This document shows positions 1 to 12,015 of a stretch of 64,000 nucleotides of DNA, piece by piece; positions within the stretch are counted from its first letter, which is position 1, and each line of letters starts with the position of its first letter. Under the pieces are notes generated by a model, which worked only from the letters and a program-made list of their open reading frames with translations, was not told where the DNA came from and made no database searches. The position numbers and the translations under genes are program-made. The DNA lies in assembly GCF_000787575.1 (NCBI RefSeq), contig NW_012236524.1, positions 980,477 to 1,044,476 of the forward strand, given 5' to 3'. Origin of the DNA: Acytostelium subglobosum LB1 (Eukaryota; Evosea; Eumycetozoa; Acytosteliales; Acytosteliaceae).

Positions 1-69
1 CTCAGCGAAGGTAGCGTGTGGAGGGACAAACCAGCAACCTGAGTGAAGATTGGAGATATCTGGTTGCAC

Positions 70-498
70 TCATGAGGTGGAACGGTCACCCANTTCGCGC
101 GTCCCAGCGAGCAGTTGGAGTACCTTCGCGCCGAACTCTTCGTTGGCAGGGACGGCAAGTGGTCTGGGGAGAACNACCGGCTCCTCAGGGGCAGCGTTGG
201 CCTTAGCCCTCGCCAAGTTGAANTCATTGAGCGTAATCCGGTGCTCCCTGATCAACTCCACATTGTCTTCGAGAAGCTTGATCTCACGAACACGAGTGGC
301 ACGATATTTCTCCGACGTGCGCTGCAGCTTCTCCTCCATGCGATCAAGCCTTTCCTTGCATTTGCGCAATGCCTCGAGCTCGCTCGCCATATCCATGTTG
401 ACGATCTCGAGTTCGCAGTACTGCTTGACGAGGTCGTCATGACTTAATGCGCTGATTTTTTTGACGTGGTCGTCTGATGAATTGATGTACGAAGACAT
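70..498 (-). CDS. Short coiled-coil protein, hypothetical
   Basis: An ATG at 498 opens a 142-codon frame that closes with TGA at 70-72. Residues 15-90 are rich in Glu, Lys, Leu and Arg with heptad-like spacing and no proline, so a coiled coil is likely; the C-terminal third is Ala/Pro-rich. I do not recognise the family. Three single ambiguous bases (93, 175, 223) fall inside the frame, so the C-terminal sequence is insecure and a frameshift could be hidden. Base composition is more GC-rich than the AT-rich DNA just beyond 500, which supports coding. The real gene could continue by splicing past the left edge of the window. Confidence 0.5.
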   Translation of the reverse strand: MSSYINSSDDHVKKISALSHDDLVKQYCELEIVNMDMASELEALRKCKERLDRMEEKLQRTSEKYRATRVREIKLLEDNVELIREHRITLNXFNLARAKANAAPEEPXVLPRPLAVPANEEFGAKVLQLLAGTREXGDRSTS

Positions 499-633
499 AG
501 AATGAATGTACAGAGTACAGCTGTGATTGTCCTGGCCAGGAACTTAAAGCAATACGCTGTAGAGTGATTAAACTAAACTAAAAGAAAAAAGTTTAATATA
601 AAGAGATGTACTCTTAATATTATTGAACGTTCA

Positions 634-687
634 CTTGAGAGTATGACAGTTAGTAATTGAAGACCCACTGTCTATGAATGAACGAAT
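634..687. repeat. Direct repeat, copy 1 (54 bp)
   Basis: The block beginning CTTGAGAGTATGACAG and ending GAACGAAT recurs base for base at 743-796. The copies are separated by 55 bp and their flanks differ. No inverted ends or target-site duplications are seen, so a local tandem duplication is more likely than a transposon. Confidence 0.95.
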
Positions 688-742
688 CATATAAACTTAT
701 TTATTTATATGTATAATGATTGGTGTAACCAAGAGGACATAC

Positions 743-796
743 CTTGAGAGTATGACAGTTAGTAATTGAAGACCCACTGTCTATGAATGAACGAAT
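743..796. repeat. Direct repeat, copy 2 (54 bp)
   Basis: This is the second identical copy of the block at 634-687. It is followed by a GAAGTG tract not shared with copy 1, which marks the end of the duplicated unit. Confidence 0.95.
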
Positions 797-1135
797 GAAG
801 TGATTGAGTGCGCGAAGCGACATCAAAACACTTTGGAAAACGAATCATTCGACTCTGGAAGTTCCTCATGTTACATGTGCCAGTATGATTTAAATTAACT
901 AATCGATCGAATTATTCTGAAGTGACTTGTATTGTTATTTCAAATGAAGGCTAAATCATATCTCTATCTATCTTTATTTGTTTGATCACATTGTAAGTGT
1001 GATTTTTTTTCAATTCAATCGGAACGGATGTTGAAGATATTTTTGATCAATTGGAAATTTCCAACCTCATTCAAATCTCTAATTCTACTACAATACATAT
1101 TAATATATCACCAATATCCATAAATATAAATAGAT

Positions 1136-2489
1136 ATGTACATAGATAATAATAATAATAATACTAAGATATTGACATTGCTCATACTTCTGGTGGCAAT
1201 AGCAACTACGACAACGAATTCTGTATTGATAACATTCGATGGAGTTCCCAATGACAAGTCCTTAGAGGTGGCATGGAAGAATGGTGCACTACTCAACACA
1301 TCACTGGCATCTCTACGACCTGGTGATGAGTTCATCTTCCCCAACGAAACTTATTACATGGTGGGCGGCATCATTGCTGAAGGTATATCGGATGTTATCA
1401 TTAGATTCGAAGGTACCATTATTTTCACGGACAACATCGACACGTGGCCCCGCACAGCCAACGGGCAGGTGTTGGAGTGTTTCAAGTTTGACAACTTTAA
1501 CAATGTAACGCTGACCTCAAGTGGACTTGGAACACTGGATGGTCAGGGCGAAGCTTGGTGGGGTCTGCTAGGATATGCAGAGTACCAAGAGAACAGACCA
1601 AGGATGTTGTCAATGGGCAGCTGTAAATCAATACTTCTCGAGAACCTATTCTTCAAGAACTCACCATACTGGACTGTTTGGATCTATGATGTCGATGGTC
1701 TAGAGATAAGATACAGTCATATATCAAACAGACGAAATGACTTTGATGGACATGATTACTGGAACTTGTTGTAAGTACCCTCACACGAACAAACAAACAA
1801 ACAAACGTTAATGTTAACTCAACTACAATAACAGCGCATTCAATACTGATGGATTCGATGTCACTGGAAAGAATGTTTGGATACATGATTGCTCGGTTTG
1901 GAACCAGGATGATTGTGTTGCCGTGAAGGATGGCTCAGAGAATATGTTGATTGAACGTGTCAATGCAAGTGGACTTGGTTTGACTATTGGATCGATTGGC
2001 GGTTCGGATGTGAGGAACATTACATTCAGAGACTGCTACATGCACAAGACCTACAAGGGTGTTTACGCCAAGTTTAGAGGATCAGGATTGATCTCTGACG
2101 TACTCTATGAGAACATTGTAATGTTTGAACCTGAGCAATGGCCCATTTGGATCGGTCCCGCACAACAATCAGACAATGTAGACATATGTCTGCCACATCC
2201 ATGCAGTCTATGTTGGCCAGAGATACCATTGGCAGAGTGTAACATGCCAAACAATGCCAGCTACGTCGACATCACTCTCAGGAACATCACAGTGATCAAT
2301 CCAGTCAAGGAGACTGGAGTTATCATTGGAAGTGCCACCAACCCAATGACCAACATACTCTTTGATGGTGTGGTATTCCAAAACTCTGATGGGCCTGTTG
2401 CCAGCTACTTTGCCTGCGAGCATGTCGCAAGTGGTCTGGCAACTGGTGGCACATATCCAGTGCCATCATGTTTCCAATCATCATCATAA
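1136..2489 (+). CDS. Secreted GH28 (polygalacturonase-like) protein
   Basis: Exons 1136-1770 and 1835-2489 give 429 residues. The intron starts GTAAGT and ends ACAG, and splicing restores an uninterrupted NTDGFD motif (residues 215-220). The N-terminus has a hydrophobic signal peptide (about residues 11-28). The rest fits the right-handed parallel beta-helix of glycoside hydrolase family 28: NTDGFD, then QDDC (236-239), which carry the acidic catalytic residues, then a GLGLTIGSIGG segment and YAKFR, which sits where the family has RIK. GH28 enzymes hydrolyse pectic or related polysaccharides outside the cell. Oddity: the usual catalytic-site histidine of the G-H-G motif appears as Leu (GLG), so the substrate may differ or activity may be altered. 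Its stop lies 36 bp from the convergent neighbour. Confidence 0.9.
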
Positions 2490-2525
2490 ACTTTGTCAAT
2501 GTATGTTGTTATGTTGTTTATTATC

Positions 2526-5500
2526 TTAATTGTTGTACAACTTCTTCAACTGAGCAATAATGTGTGACTTGTCTGCACCAGTTGGTAGTCTCCAATTGAT
2601 TGATCCATTGCTGCCACTGCTGCTGTTGCTGCTGGTGTCGTCATCGTCATCGTTCACCTCGCCAACAATGTCGTAGTTTTCGTGCATCTGCAGATTGTGA
2701 GGTCTTGTCTCTTGCAGCGCTGCTGGCATTGTTCCGTAGCTGGAGTTCATGTCTGGATAGAGCTGATGGAACTGCAGTGGTACGGGTGGTGGTGCAACTA
2801 CTGAAGGCGCCGCGGTTGGGTTCTGATATGGTTGGAAGGTTGACTGCTGGTAGTTCTGGTAGGCTTGACGATGTGGAGCCTGGGGGCCGTGTCCAGGTGG
2901 TGCTGCTGCTGGTTGTGGTGGATAGAGTATTGGGGCGGGAGCAGGGGTAGGAGCCGTTTGGGGTGCGAACTGGGGATAGTAGTGGCCACCAGCAGCAGCT
3001 CTTGGTGGTGGTGGAGCGCCATAAGCTGTTGCTGGGTTCTTGTATGGCGCTGGATAGTTGGTGTAAGGTTGTGGTGTTGCGGTCTGAGGAATAGTATGTT
3101 GAGGCTGGGGAGGTGGAGGAGGTGTCTGTGAGTTGTATTCGTAGGGGACAAAGGATGCAGCTCCAGAGAATACAAAAGGGCGTTGTTGTTGTTGTTGTTG
3201 TTGGTGCTGTTGGTGTTGCTGTGGCTGCTGTTGCAGATAGGAGGTGTTTGGTGCAGTTGTGTAAGGTGAAGGGCCTCCGGGGGCAGGTGGCGGATAGGCG
3301 GCCGCTGGCTTTGCTTGATAGGGTGCCCAGTTGGTGGCAGTATACTGATTGGGCGATGGATACAAATGGGATGTTGGTTGAGCTCCGTAGCCGGTTGGAG
3401 GTGGTTGTGGATTGACGTATGGCTTGACTGTTGTGGCCGAGTAAGGGCTTTGTTGATGTGTCTGTTGCTGATGCTGCTGTGGATACTGATGTTGGTACTG
3501 TTGTTGTGGCTGTTGGACATAAGGCTGTTGAGAATATTGCTGTGTAGTTGGATAGATGTGCTGGTAGTGTTGTTGCTGTTGTTGTTGTTGATAGGGATAG
3601 CCTGCTGGATATGTGACCACTGGTGGAGGTGGAGGTGGATGGGCCTGTTGGTTGCTTTGATGGTAGAACTGTCCTGTCTGGTGTGGCGGTAGAGGATGTT
3701 GCTGGGGCGGGAGAGGATGTTGCTGAGGGGGCAGTGGCTTGGGCTGCATGAGATAGGATGGCTGGGGGGCGGCTTGAGCCTGGGGGTATGCAGGAGGCGC
3801 GGGTTGAGCCTGGACATAGGGACTGATTGGACCGGCCTTGGTGTAGCCCACTGGTGCATGCTCATTCTGAACGGTTGGAGTCGAAGTGGCTGATGGTGGT
3901 GGTGGGTAGGCCAACGATGTAATGGGCGCCGGTCTGCTGTCCATCAATGAGTCCAACTTGATGACGGGGTCCACGTGCTCGATCGAAGCAAAGTCATGGT
4001 CTGATACGCTTTGTTCAAGAGAAGATCTTCTGTGCATAATCTCATCATCCAAATTGAGTGATTGTCGGGAGTTGGATGAGGACGACATTGACTTCTCGGA
4101 CGAGGAGGAGGAGGGTGCGCGAATGTGTCATCCTTGATCTGAGCTTTGGCGATGACGACGACACTGACTTGGATGATGTCGACGATGTGAGATTTGGTGA
4201 TGGTGTGATTGGCGATATTGGAGATAGTGGAGAGATTGGTGCGGATGGCGCCTTGAGCTTGGGTGACTTTCTCCTTCTCTTCCTTGTCCTTCTTGGACGA
4301 CTTCTCCTTCTTGTGGTTGAGCGCATTGGTGAGCTGACCAAAGCCATTGGCGATGGCCTTGGCGGGGGCCTCGATGGCCGCAGCGTTCTTGGTGTCCCAT
4401 GTGACTCGGCCATTGTTGAGCAGCTTGCCAGTCTTGATTGCCTCGGTGAACGAACCCTTCTTGTTGGCGTCAAACTCCTCCAGCTCCAAGTTCTTGATGG
4501 CTTCGGCCAGCTTGGGATCGGACAGATCGGCCTTGATGCCGGCCTCCTTGAGGATGTCTTGCCACTCCTCAGGGATCTCGTTCTGGTTGGAGTTGGTGTT
4601 GGACGAGTTCTGCATGCGACCATCATGATGCTGTGAGATCTGGATCTGCGAGTTCTTCTTCTGGGTCGACGAGGAGCCCAGCCAATTGATGATCTTGCCC
4701 AGGCCAGACTTTTTCAGCTGCTCAAGTCTGTCGTGGATCTTGGCCGTCAGGTCAGTGGCGACACTGTGTGTCTCAAAGATCTGCAGTGCATCCTTGAGCA
4801 GGTTCTCCTCCAATGTCTTGTCCTTTCTCAACTTGTAGAGCTTGGAGTAGTTGTACCTGAGGAAGCCCTTGAGATAGTGATCGGGGTACTTCTCCGAGAT
4901 CTTGATGCACTCTCTAAACAATCTCTCGGCATCACCATACTTGGACTTGCCCCATGCCAAGTAGAGCTGAGCCAAATGGTCCTTGGTCAATGCAACGAAT
5001 CTGCTATCCTCTCCAAATTGTTTGATTCGAATGGTAAGAGTTTGGCTATGAAGAAGGAGATTAGTCATGTGTGTTATATGCTTGCCTCGGGAGCATGTAA
5101 TACATACTTGAAATAAGACTCTGCCTTGGCATACTCCTTGGTCTTGGCATAGATCAGAGCAATGTTGTCCAATGCCACGGCTACATCAGAGTGATCTTGA
5201 CCATATTGCTTGACAAAGATGTCCAACACACGATTAAAGATCTCCAAACTCTTCTCCAACTGATTGAGTGACAACCTAAGATGTCCCATGTTGTTCAATG
5301 TCTTGGCTATACTCAATTGATGACTACCCTTGTCCAACTATATATATGATTGATTGAGTGATTGAGTAAGTATGATTGATTGATTGATTGAGCGTGGATT
5401 ACTAACCTTAATGGTTAAGGCCATCTGGTAATAGTTGTTTGCCTTCTCAAACTCCTTTTGTGATTGGCATGCCCATGCCAGGTTGTCATAGCTGTCCGCC

Positions 5501-8285
5501 ACCTCTATGCTCTCGCCGTTGAAGATCTTCTTCTTGATGCTGATGACAGACTCGAGATGATCGGTGGCCTCCTTGAACTTCTTCTGTTTGATATTACATA
5601 GTGCCAGCTTCTCCTTGAAGTTGGCTGTTCCAATGTCATCACCAAATCGCTTTACATAAATGGCAATGGCCTCCTTGTAGTGGAACTCGGCACTGGAGAA
5701 GATGGAGTAGGTCTCGTAGAGCTCGGCAAGATGGACATGGGCCGCGGCCACCTGCACGTGATCCTTGCCCAGCTTCTTGGACTTGTACTCCAGCTCGTTG
5801 GTGGTAGTACTGCTCGGCGTCCTTGAAGTTCTCAAACGTCTTGAACGACGACGAGACGTTCATGTGCTTGACCGTGACGGCAATCTCGGTGATGTCCTCG
5901 ATGGCCAACTGTGTCACCCTCTTGGCCTTGAAGTCCTTGAGTGTCTTGGCGCTAATGACGAGACCAGTCAGCACAGAGATCTTCTTGAGCAGCTTGTACT
6001 TGAAGTTGAGCTCCTTCTTGGCGCCATAGTACGAGTCGGGGAAGGGCGAGGCAGCCGTCGATGTTGGTGGACGCGCGTTGATGTACTTGAGCAGTCCGTT
6101 GGCCGACTTTATGAACTGTCCAACCTTGAGCTCAACATCGGGCAGGGTCGTGCAGGTGTAGGCGTACTTGGCCACGAGCGCGTTGCCCAGGTAGTGCGAC
6201 CAGTAGTGGCGGTTGTCCGAGATCAACAGGTTGATGTGCGAGAGCGCCATGTCCAGGTGAGGCTGGTCCGCCGTCGAGTTGATCTGTCTCATCTCAGAGA
6301 ATAGAATGAAGCGCATCAGACGCGCCACCATCTCCACCGACAGCAGGCCCTGCAGTTTGTAGAGTATGATCGGGTCCACAGTCTTCAAGTTTGTCAAGTG
6401 ATACAACATCAAGCCAAGATAGCGCATGTTGATGCCATCCTTGTGGAAGAGATGCTTGAGGTTGAGCTTCTCCAGATTGGCTACCAACACTGACTTTTGA
6501 AGTATCGCTGGTACATATTCTTGAATGAGATAGTTGTTCGCCTTGACCGCTTCGTCGTTGAATGGTTCCTGGGTTGATTGTTAGGTTAGGTTAGCGATTG
6601 GCCAGCCCTTTGGCTCGTCTCGTTGTGTGTATGAATACATACTTGGTCGACAACATTGAACGCGGCAAACGCGTCTGAACATAGTTGCTTCTCATATCTC
6701 CTAACAAACTCTGGTCTAAAGAGTCTGTAGAGATGTCCACCAGTGATACCTGGAACAGGTGTCTCGGGAGGGAACAGTCTGGCAGTGTCTAATGAACCCC
6801 AATGAATGAATGATAGGTTAGTAACAGTGACTCTCTAGTTACATGCCCGCGTCTATCTAGGAAACATACCAACTACATAATACCTTCCATCGACACCAAA
6901 GTGACCTTCAATGTCAATGGCCAGGGGAATGGTGAATTGCTTGCTGTTGACCTTGCCACGCTCTTCGACCTTGTGTGTTTGGAGATTGAGGATCTCGCCA
7001 ATCTTGACCATCATCTTGAACACTGTCTCATTCTCGTGGATGGTCTCACCGGCATTGGAACTGCCAAAGACCAGTGTGTGAGCGTTGATCGGCAGCTCAG
7101 AGATAACTATCAGACGGAAGCCACGATAGTTGACCAGACACATCAGTGGGAAGTGCAGGTTGGGCACACCGCACGACACTAGCGCATTGATGCTCTTGAG
7201 CTCGTGGCCGGCAGCCTTGTTGGCAAAGTAGCTGACGGGGTTGTTGCGCTCGTAGATCGAGTGCGGGTTGAGCGCAAACTTGATAAACATGTTGTCAATG
7301 ACAAACTTCTCGCCTCCGGCGAATCCACCTGCGTCGAATGGCTTGATGGACTTCATGTCGGGTGCAATGTGTACCTCTTGCACCAGTGTTCGAATGTATT
7401 TGGTCGCAGTGTTGGCAAGGATCTGAGAGAAATGCGCAATGTTGTGGTTCCTCAGTCGCTCCTCCTCGTGGGAGTTGATTGGACGGTCCAGCAGCTCCTG
7501 GAAGGCCTCGTTCCAGGGCAACACTGGTTTGGCAGGCTGTGTATCCATCTTCTTCTGTATCTGCTGGAGCTGTGGGTCGGTCGGCTGCCCATTGATTGTG
7601 CCCTGTAACTGTTGATGTGCGATTGCCTGCTTCTCACTAAACGAAAGATCGTAGGGTGAGCTATATGCGCTGGAACCGCTGGACGTTGCCAATCCACTGG
7701 ATCCCGTGGTCTGTTGGGGTGATGGCGTGTCCTCTGTGAATGAGTCAACGTAGGCTGATGCCGATGCCGACGTCGTTGAGTTGGTTGTATCAATATACTG
7801 CCCACTTGGTTGATTACTGTTTGTTAATGCTGCGGCTGATGATGGGACTAATGTGTGTTGGAGAGAGATAGTAATGCATTAGTTAGATGATGGAACGCAA
7901 CAACATTCATGTTTGATTGATGCGATGCAATCATACCATTCTTCCAATCATTATTATCCTGCTGTGCCTGGAGATAGGTTGATGCTCCATAGCTAGAGGT
8001 CTTTGTGGCACTATAGACACTGCTGTAGAGACTACCGCCACCGGTTGTACTGCCACCATAGACGCTGATGTAGCTGGCATTGTGGCTGGCCAGTGTGGAG
8101 TTGGTGGCCAAGTACGACGATGAAGTCTGACCGCTTATAGATGTGGCTTCGTCAAATGTCGACACACCTGAGAATATCGACAATGACGATGTCAAAGAAT
8201 CACGAATAGATGATATATCGTTGCCAGCCAAGCACTCCCTTTTCAGGTAGTACCATTGATTCTCCTTTGGCAATGATCTATCCAT
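2526..8285 (-). CDS. CLU-domain and TPR protein with Gln/Pro-rich tail
   Basis: Exons by splice sites: 8285-7937, 7847-6870, 6788-6643, 6568-5407, 5337-5108, 5045-4169 and, less surely, 4091-2526, for about 1,768 residues. A Ser/Thr-rich N-terminus leads to a CLU central region (about residues 200-470; AAGHELKSIN, NYRGFRLIVISELPI, FHKDGINMRYLG). At least five kinesin-light-chain-type TPRs follow (about 690-1000), then a charged linker and a roughly 500-residue Gln/Pro/Tyr-rich low-complexity tail. CLU proteins act in the cytosol on mitochondrial distribution and bind mRNAs of mitochondrial proteins. This one lacks an obvious N-terminal CLU-N domain, so it is a shortened relative of cluA rather than its clear orthologue. 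One extra base in a GG/CC run near 5800-5801 breaks the frame inside exon 4; removing it makes all exon phases agree, so a sequencing indel is likely. The last junction (GTCAGT...AAG, 4168-4092) is an inference; the tail could be a separate gene starting at 4088. Confidence 0.78.
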
Positions 8286-9057
8286 CTCTCTTTCTCTTAT
8301 AATATATGTTTGATTGATTGATATTTATGCTATATGATATATGTTATGAATGATGTTGATGCTTGCTGATCTCAAGTCTGGGAGTTCGTCACACCTCCTA
8401 TGATCTTATTTGTATATGATGTTTGTTATTATGTTATATTATTGTATATTATTTATATTTTATATATATTCTAAACTATATAAGGTATACACACAAATGT
8501 ACAATGAGTTGTATTTGTTTGTTTGATTGTTCAGATAGAGAGATAGATTGATTAGAGGATGGTTCGCGTGCAGCCACTCATTCAACTCACTCTCCAAGTT
8601 GTGTTTGTTGAACTGAAACAACAAAGTGGAAACGATGTGTTTGTTTGAGAGATCGCAAAAGTGTGAAAAACTACACCCAAAACAGGTTTGTTTTGTTCGA
8701 GGAAGGGTATCCTTCATTAACTAGGACAAGGGGTAGGTAGCAAGCAAGATGGTCCCCAGCAGGTCCATCTTTAAGTCAAAGACTAAGTTGATCGAATTAA
8801 CAACACACACATACGGACTGATTAGAGATCGGGTTCCAACAAAAGTTGTTGATGACATTCCCACAAAGTCACATCAATCACAAATAATAAGGAATACAAT
8901 AGTAGTGTAGTGATTAACATGTTGCGCTAGATGACGAATACCTGGACGACATCAAGTGTCATATAATATTATGTGTCGTTTGCTACAAATAGCAATTTGG
9001 GTCAACAGGGACAGACAGTCAAGATCAATGGACACACCTAGGAATTAAGGTTAAACA
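8286..9057. other. Intergenic, 5' side of CLU-TPR gene
   Basis: This region lies between the CLU-TPR start codon and the stop of the kinase gene, both on the minus strand, so it should hold the CLU-TPR promoter and the kinase 3' end. It is AT-rich to about 8510 and more mixed afterwards. A minus-strand frame at 8460-8717 is discussed under rejected items. No convincing gene was found. Confidence 0.5.
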
Positions 9058-10845
9058 CTAGATTGATTGATTTATTACAGGTGACGATACTGAGGAGCAC
9101 AAAGATGATGGTACTGGTACTGCTACTGACGTGGTCGAATGTGAAATGATTAGCCCATTAATGATCTGAAGGAGGTTACCCAATCCAAAGAGATAACCTT
9201 CGTCCAACATGCTATCACTATCGGGATCTCTATCACCATGAGTTTGTGAAGGTGACGAAGAGGGCGACGACGAAGAAGAGAGCGAGGAGGGAGACATTGT
9301 GCCGGAACCAAAGGAAGTGCTGCCAGCATGGTTGACATTGTGAGACCAGTGAGCGGCGGACGTAATAGTTGGACTGGCATGGGCAAAGTCAACCATCTTC
9401 ACTTGGAGACGAGAGTCGTGTACACTGCAGCTGGCACCATCATAAATAAATAGCAATGAACCACCGTAGAACTTGTAACACCTCTGGTGCTCAAACAATC
9501 TGACCAACTGTGTCAACCTGTCTGCTATATCGCGTAACAAGTCGACCCTTATCTGTGTACCATTGCACAAATAATTGTAGATTACCATTGGTATGTCCTG
9601 GGCCTGTAGCGACCTGCCATAGAACTTGTCAAACGTCTGATATTGTCCAGTAACATGATTGTATACCTATGGTAGAATATTTTGTTAGTATATGGAGTCA
9701 ATTTGATTGATTGATTGATTGGTTTAGTGGCATCATGTTTACCTTTAATCCACAAACTCTGAACCCCAGTGATGAAGAGGTTGTAGCTTTGCACTTCTTC
9801 TCCATCCTTTCAATCTTTTGTAAGGTCGAGCCTACTCCATGTTGTCTAACTCCCATCTTAAGGTCTAAAATACATGGGTATTTACATAAATATGTCAAGT
9901 CCTCTATCTCAATGTACACTATACATATGATTGGAATGAGTTAGTATTGTTATTCCATGGGTAATATTTGATGTTGTTACACTTACAATTCTGATCCTCC
10001 TTTGGCTTATTAACAACTTTGTTTCTCCAATGATTGTAATCGAATATTGATGTCTCTTGTTTGAATAAATTAGATTGATCCAATGGATTGTTGTCAACAA
10101 AGTTCATGTCGATGGCACCATAGAATTTGGGAGTAAAGTCCAAGAACTCTGTATGACACTGGAGTGATTTGTAGAACTGGTACTCAGTGTAGACCAGTGG
10201 TTTGAGCACCTTGCCATGAGGCAGTCTAAAGAGTGGTGCCTGGCCCGCGACTTGATGCGACAGGAGACTCAGGTCGGGGAGAGATATTGAAATTGTTCGT
10301 TTGGCTGGGCTAAGGTAAGGATTTAACTTGGTTATAGACTGATCATAGAGCTCCTCGGGAGGCTGGTCGTCACTACTACACTCGCTGCTGTCATCACACA
10401 ATGTGATATCGTCATCCTCATCCTCATCCCTAGCGGAACAATTAAAATTATCCTGGTCACTAGATGGAAATATAGCGCGTTGTTGCGCTGGAAGATTGGC
10501 GAGTGTATAACACAAGAGAGATGTGGTGGGAGGCGAGGAGGTTGAACTCAGCAAAGGCAGACGGAGATGTTTGTTGTTGAAGTTTCCAAAGTCACTGAAG
10601 CAAACATTATAATCTTTGTTTATGTCTAACACTTTTGGTTGATGTTGCTGCTGTTGTTGTTGATGTTGTTGAATGATGTTTGACTTTGTTTGATGTTGAT
10701 GTTGTTGTTGGATACTACTCAGTCCTCCAATTTCAAACAAACTACTACTACTACTAATGCTGTTGGTATTTATATTGCCAATACTGCCGCTACTACTACT
10801 GCAACTCAGACGAGTTCTATTCGATGCCATCACAGTTGGCACCAT
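9058..10845 (-). CDS. Inositol polyphosphate kinase (IP6K/IPK family)
   Basis: Exons 10845-9987, 9918-9743 and 9666-9058 give 547 residues, with phases agreeing at both junctions. The first 160 or so residues are Ser/Gln/Asp-rich low complexity. The kinase part shows PCILDLKMG (301-309), the family's PxxxDxKxG inositol-binding and catalytic signature, then an LFIYDG strand, KMVDFAHA (about 435-442) with the metal-binding Asp, and DEGYLFGLGNLL near the C-terminus. These enzymes phosphorylate inositol phosphates; the arrangement and the FAHA motif fit the inositol hexakisphosphate kinases that make diphosphoinositol phosphates, which in Dictyostelium influence chemotaxis. Assignment to IP6K rather than IPMK or IP3K is by general resemblance. 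A Ser-rich insert lies between the DFAHA motif and the C-terminal helix. Confidence 0.88.
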
Positions 10846-12015
10846 ATCTTTATATATTATATATTGCTTTTTAAATATAATCTGGAGTAGTTTATTCTCT
10901 AGAAATTGACCAAAGGAAAATTAGGTCGAATGTTAATAAGATGTACATGATCTGGTATTTATATGTACTCTGTCAGTCTGTCTAGGTTGGTGTCGGGGAA
11001 CAAACAGACGACACATAGGCATTAGAGGTGAAGGGGGAGTGGAGTAGTGAGTGATGGATGGGTGTCTGGTAAGAGTAAGAGAATGAGCAACAAAAGATTA
11101 AAGATATCCTGTCTGGCGTGGCAGCAGTGATGACGATGACGACGATGATATATGGATGGATAGGTCAATTGATGGTGATGTCTTTGGGAGTGGTGGTGAT
11201 GGTGATGGTGGTGATGGGAGTATATATTGTCGCGCACACACATTGTCTTGTCCCACCAAGTACAACAACAACAACAACAACAGCCAACAATAATCACCAC
11301 AATATAATCAATTTGCCAAACATTCTATTGTACACCATGGCAATCATGTAATATAGTGAAGAATTATTGAATGAATACCAATACCAGTACAATAGAGTGT
11401 GTAAATATATGTATTATTTGATTGAATGAATAGAGTGATATGAGGGTGGTTATATAAATATACATACTTGTTTGTATCACTACTAAATATTTATTAATAT
11501 TAATACAATAGTGATTGATATGAGTGATTGGTGTTGTGATGTTGTTGTTGATGTGGAGAGTGAAGATCGACTGCTAATGAAAGGTCATAGGTGATGTTAC
11601 AGTATACAGATTAAATTAGTATATAAATATATATATTTGTATTTGTTATATGTATATGTGTAAGTATATGTATAAATATTTGTATTTGTTATATGTTCAC
11701 CTTGTGGTTAAATTTGAATGATGAACACCTACACCTCCACATCACCTTGTATTTCTCTCTCACCTTCTCCAACAACCATCCAATCATCAATCATCATTAA
11801 GATCAACCCATTCAATTTCAGCTAAGGAAACAACAACAACCCCCAAGTTTAATGTGGGGTGCATGGGAACAGTCATGGCTTTGTGGGCGATTGATTGGAC
11901 CATTTTGGGACAAGGTTTGGGGGGAAGGGAAGTACATTCACTAAAAGAGTAGTAGTAATTGTACATTGATGTATTGTCTCTGTTTGTCTATATCTCGCTC
12001 TACTCTGTTGTTGTG
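10846..12015. other. Intergenic, AT-rich with simple repeats
   Basis: This is the upstream region of the kinase gene. It holds a GGTGAT-type simple repeat (about 11173-11220), a CAACAA run (about 11263-11285) and a TATATG/TGTATA-rich stretch (about 11615-11700). No supported ORF or RNA gene was seen. Confidence 0.5.

Larger units (their letters stand above)
499..1135. other. AT-rich intergenic region with a duplicated 54-bp block
   Basis: This is the divergent spacer between the coiled-coil ORF and the GH28 gene. No ORF of note is visible. It contains the exact direct repeat listed separately and a T-run near 1003-1010. Confidence 0.6.

Noticed and set aside
8460-8717. Minus-strand 85-codon frame upstream of the CLU-TPR gene, with an acceptor-like TTTCAG and FNKHNLESELNEWLH
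   Set aside because: It lacks a convincing start exon and donor partner, and the second half is AT-driven Tyr/Leu/Asn sequence. It may be a 5' UTR piece; not enough to call a gene.
8881-8960. AGTAGTGTAGTGATTAACATG resembles a tRNA D-arm
   Set aside because: No anticodon stem or T-arm (GGTTCGAAT-like) follows within the needed distance.
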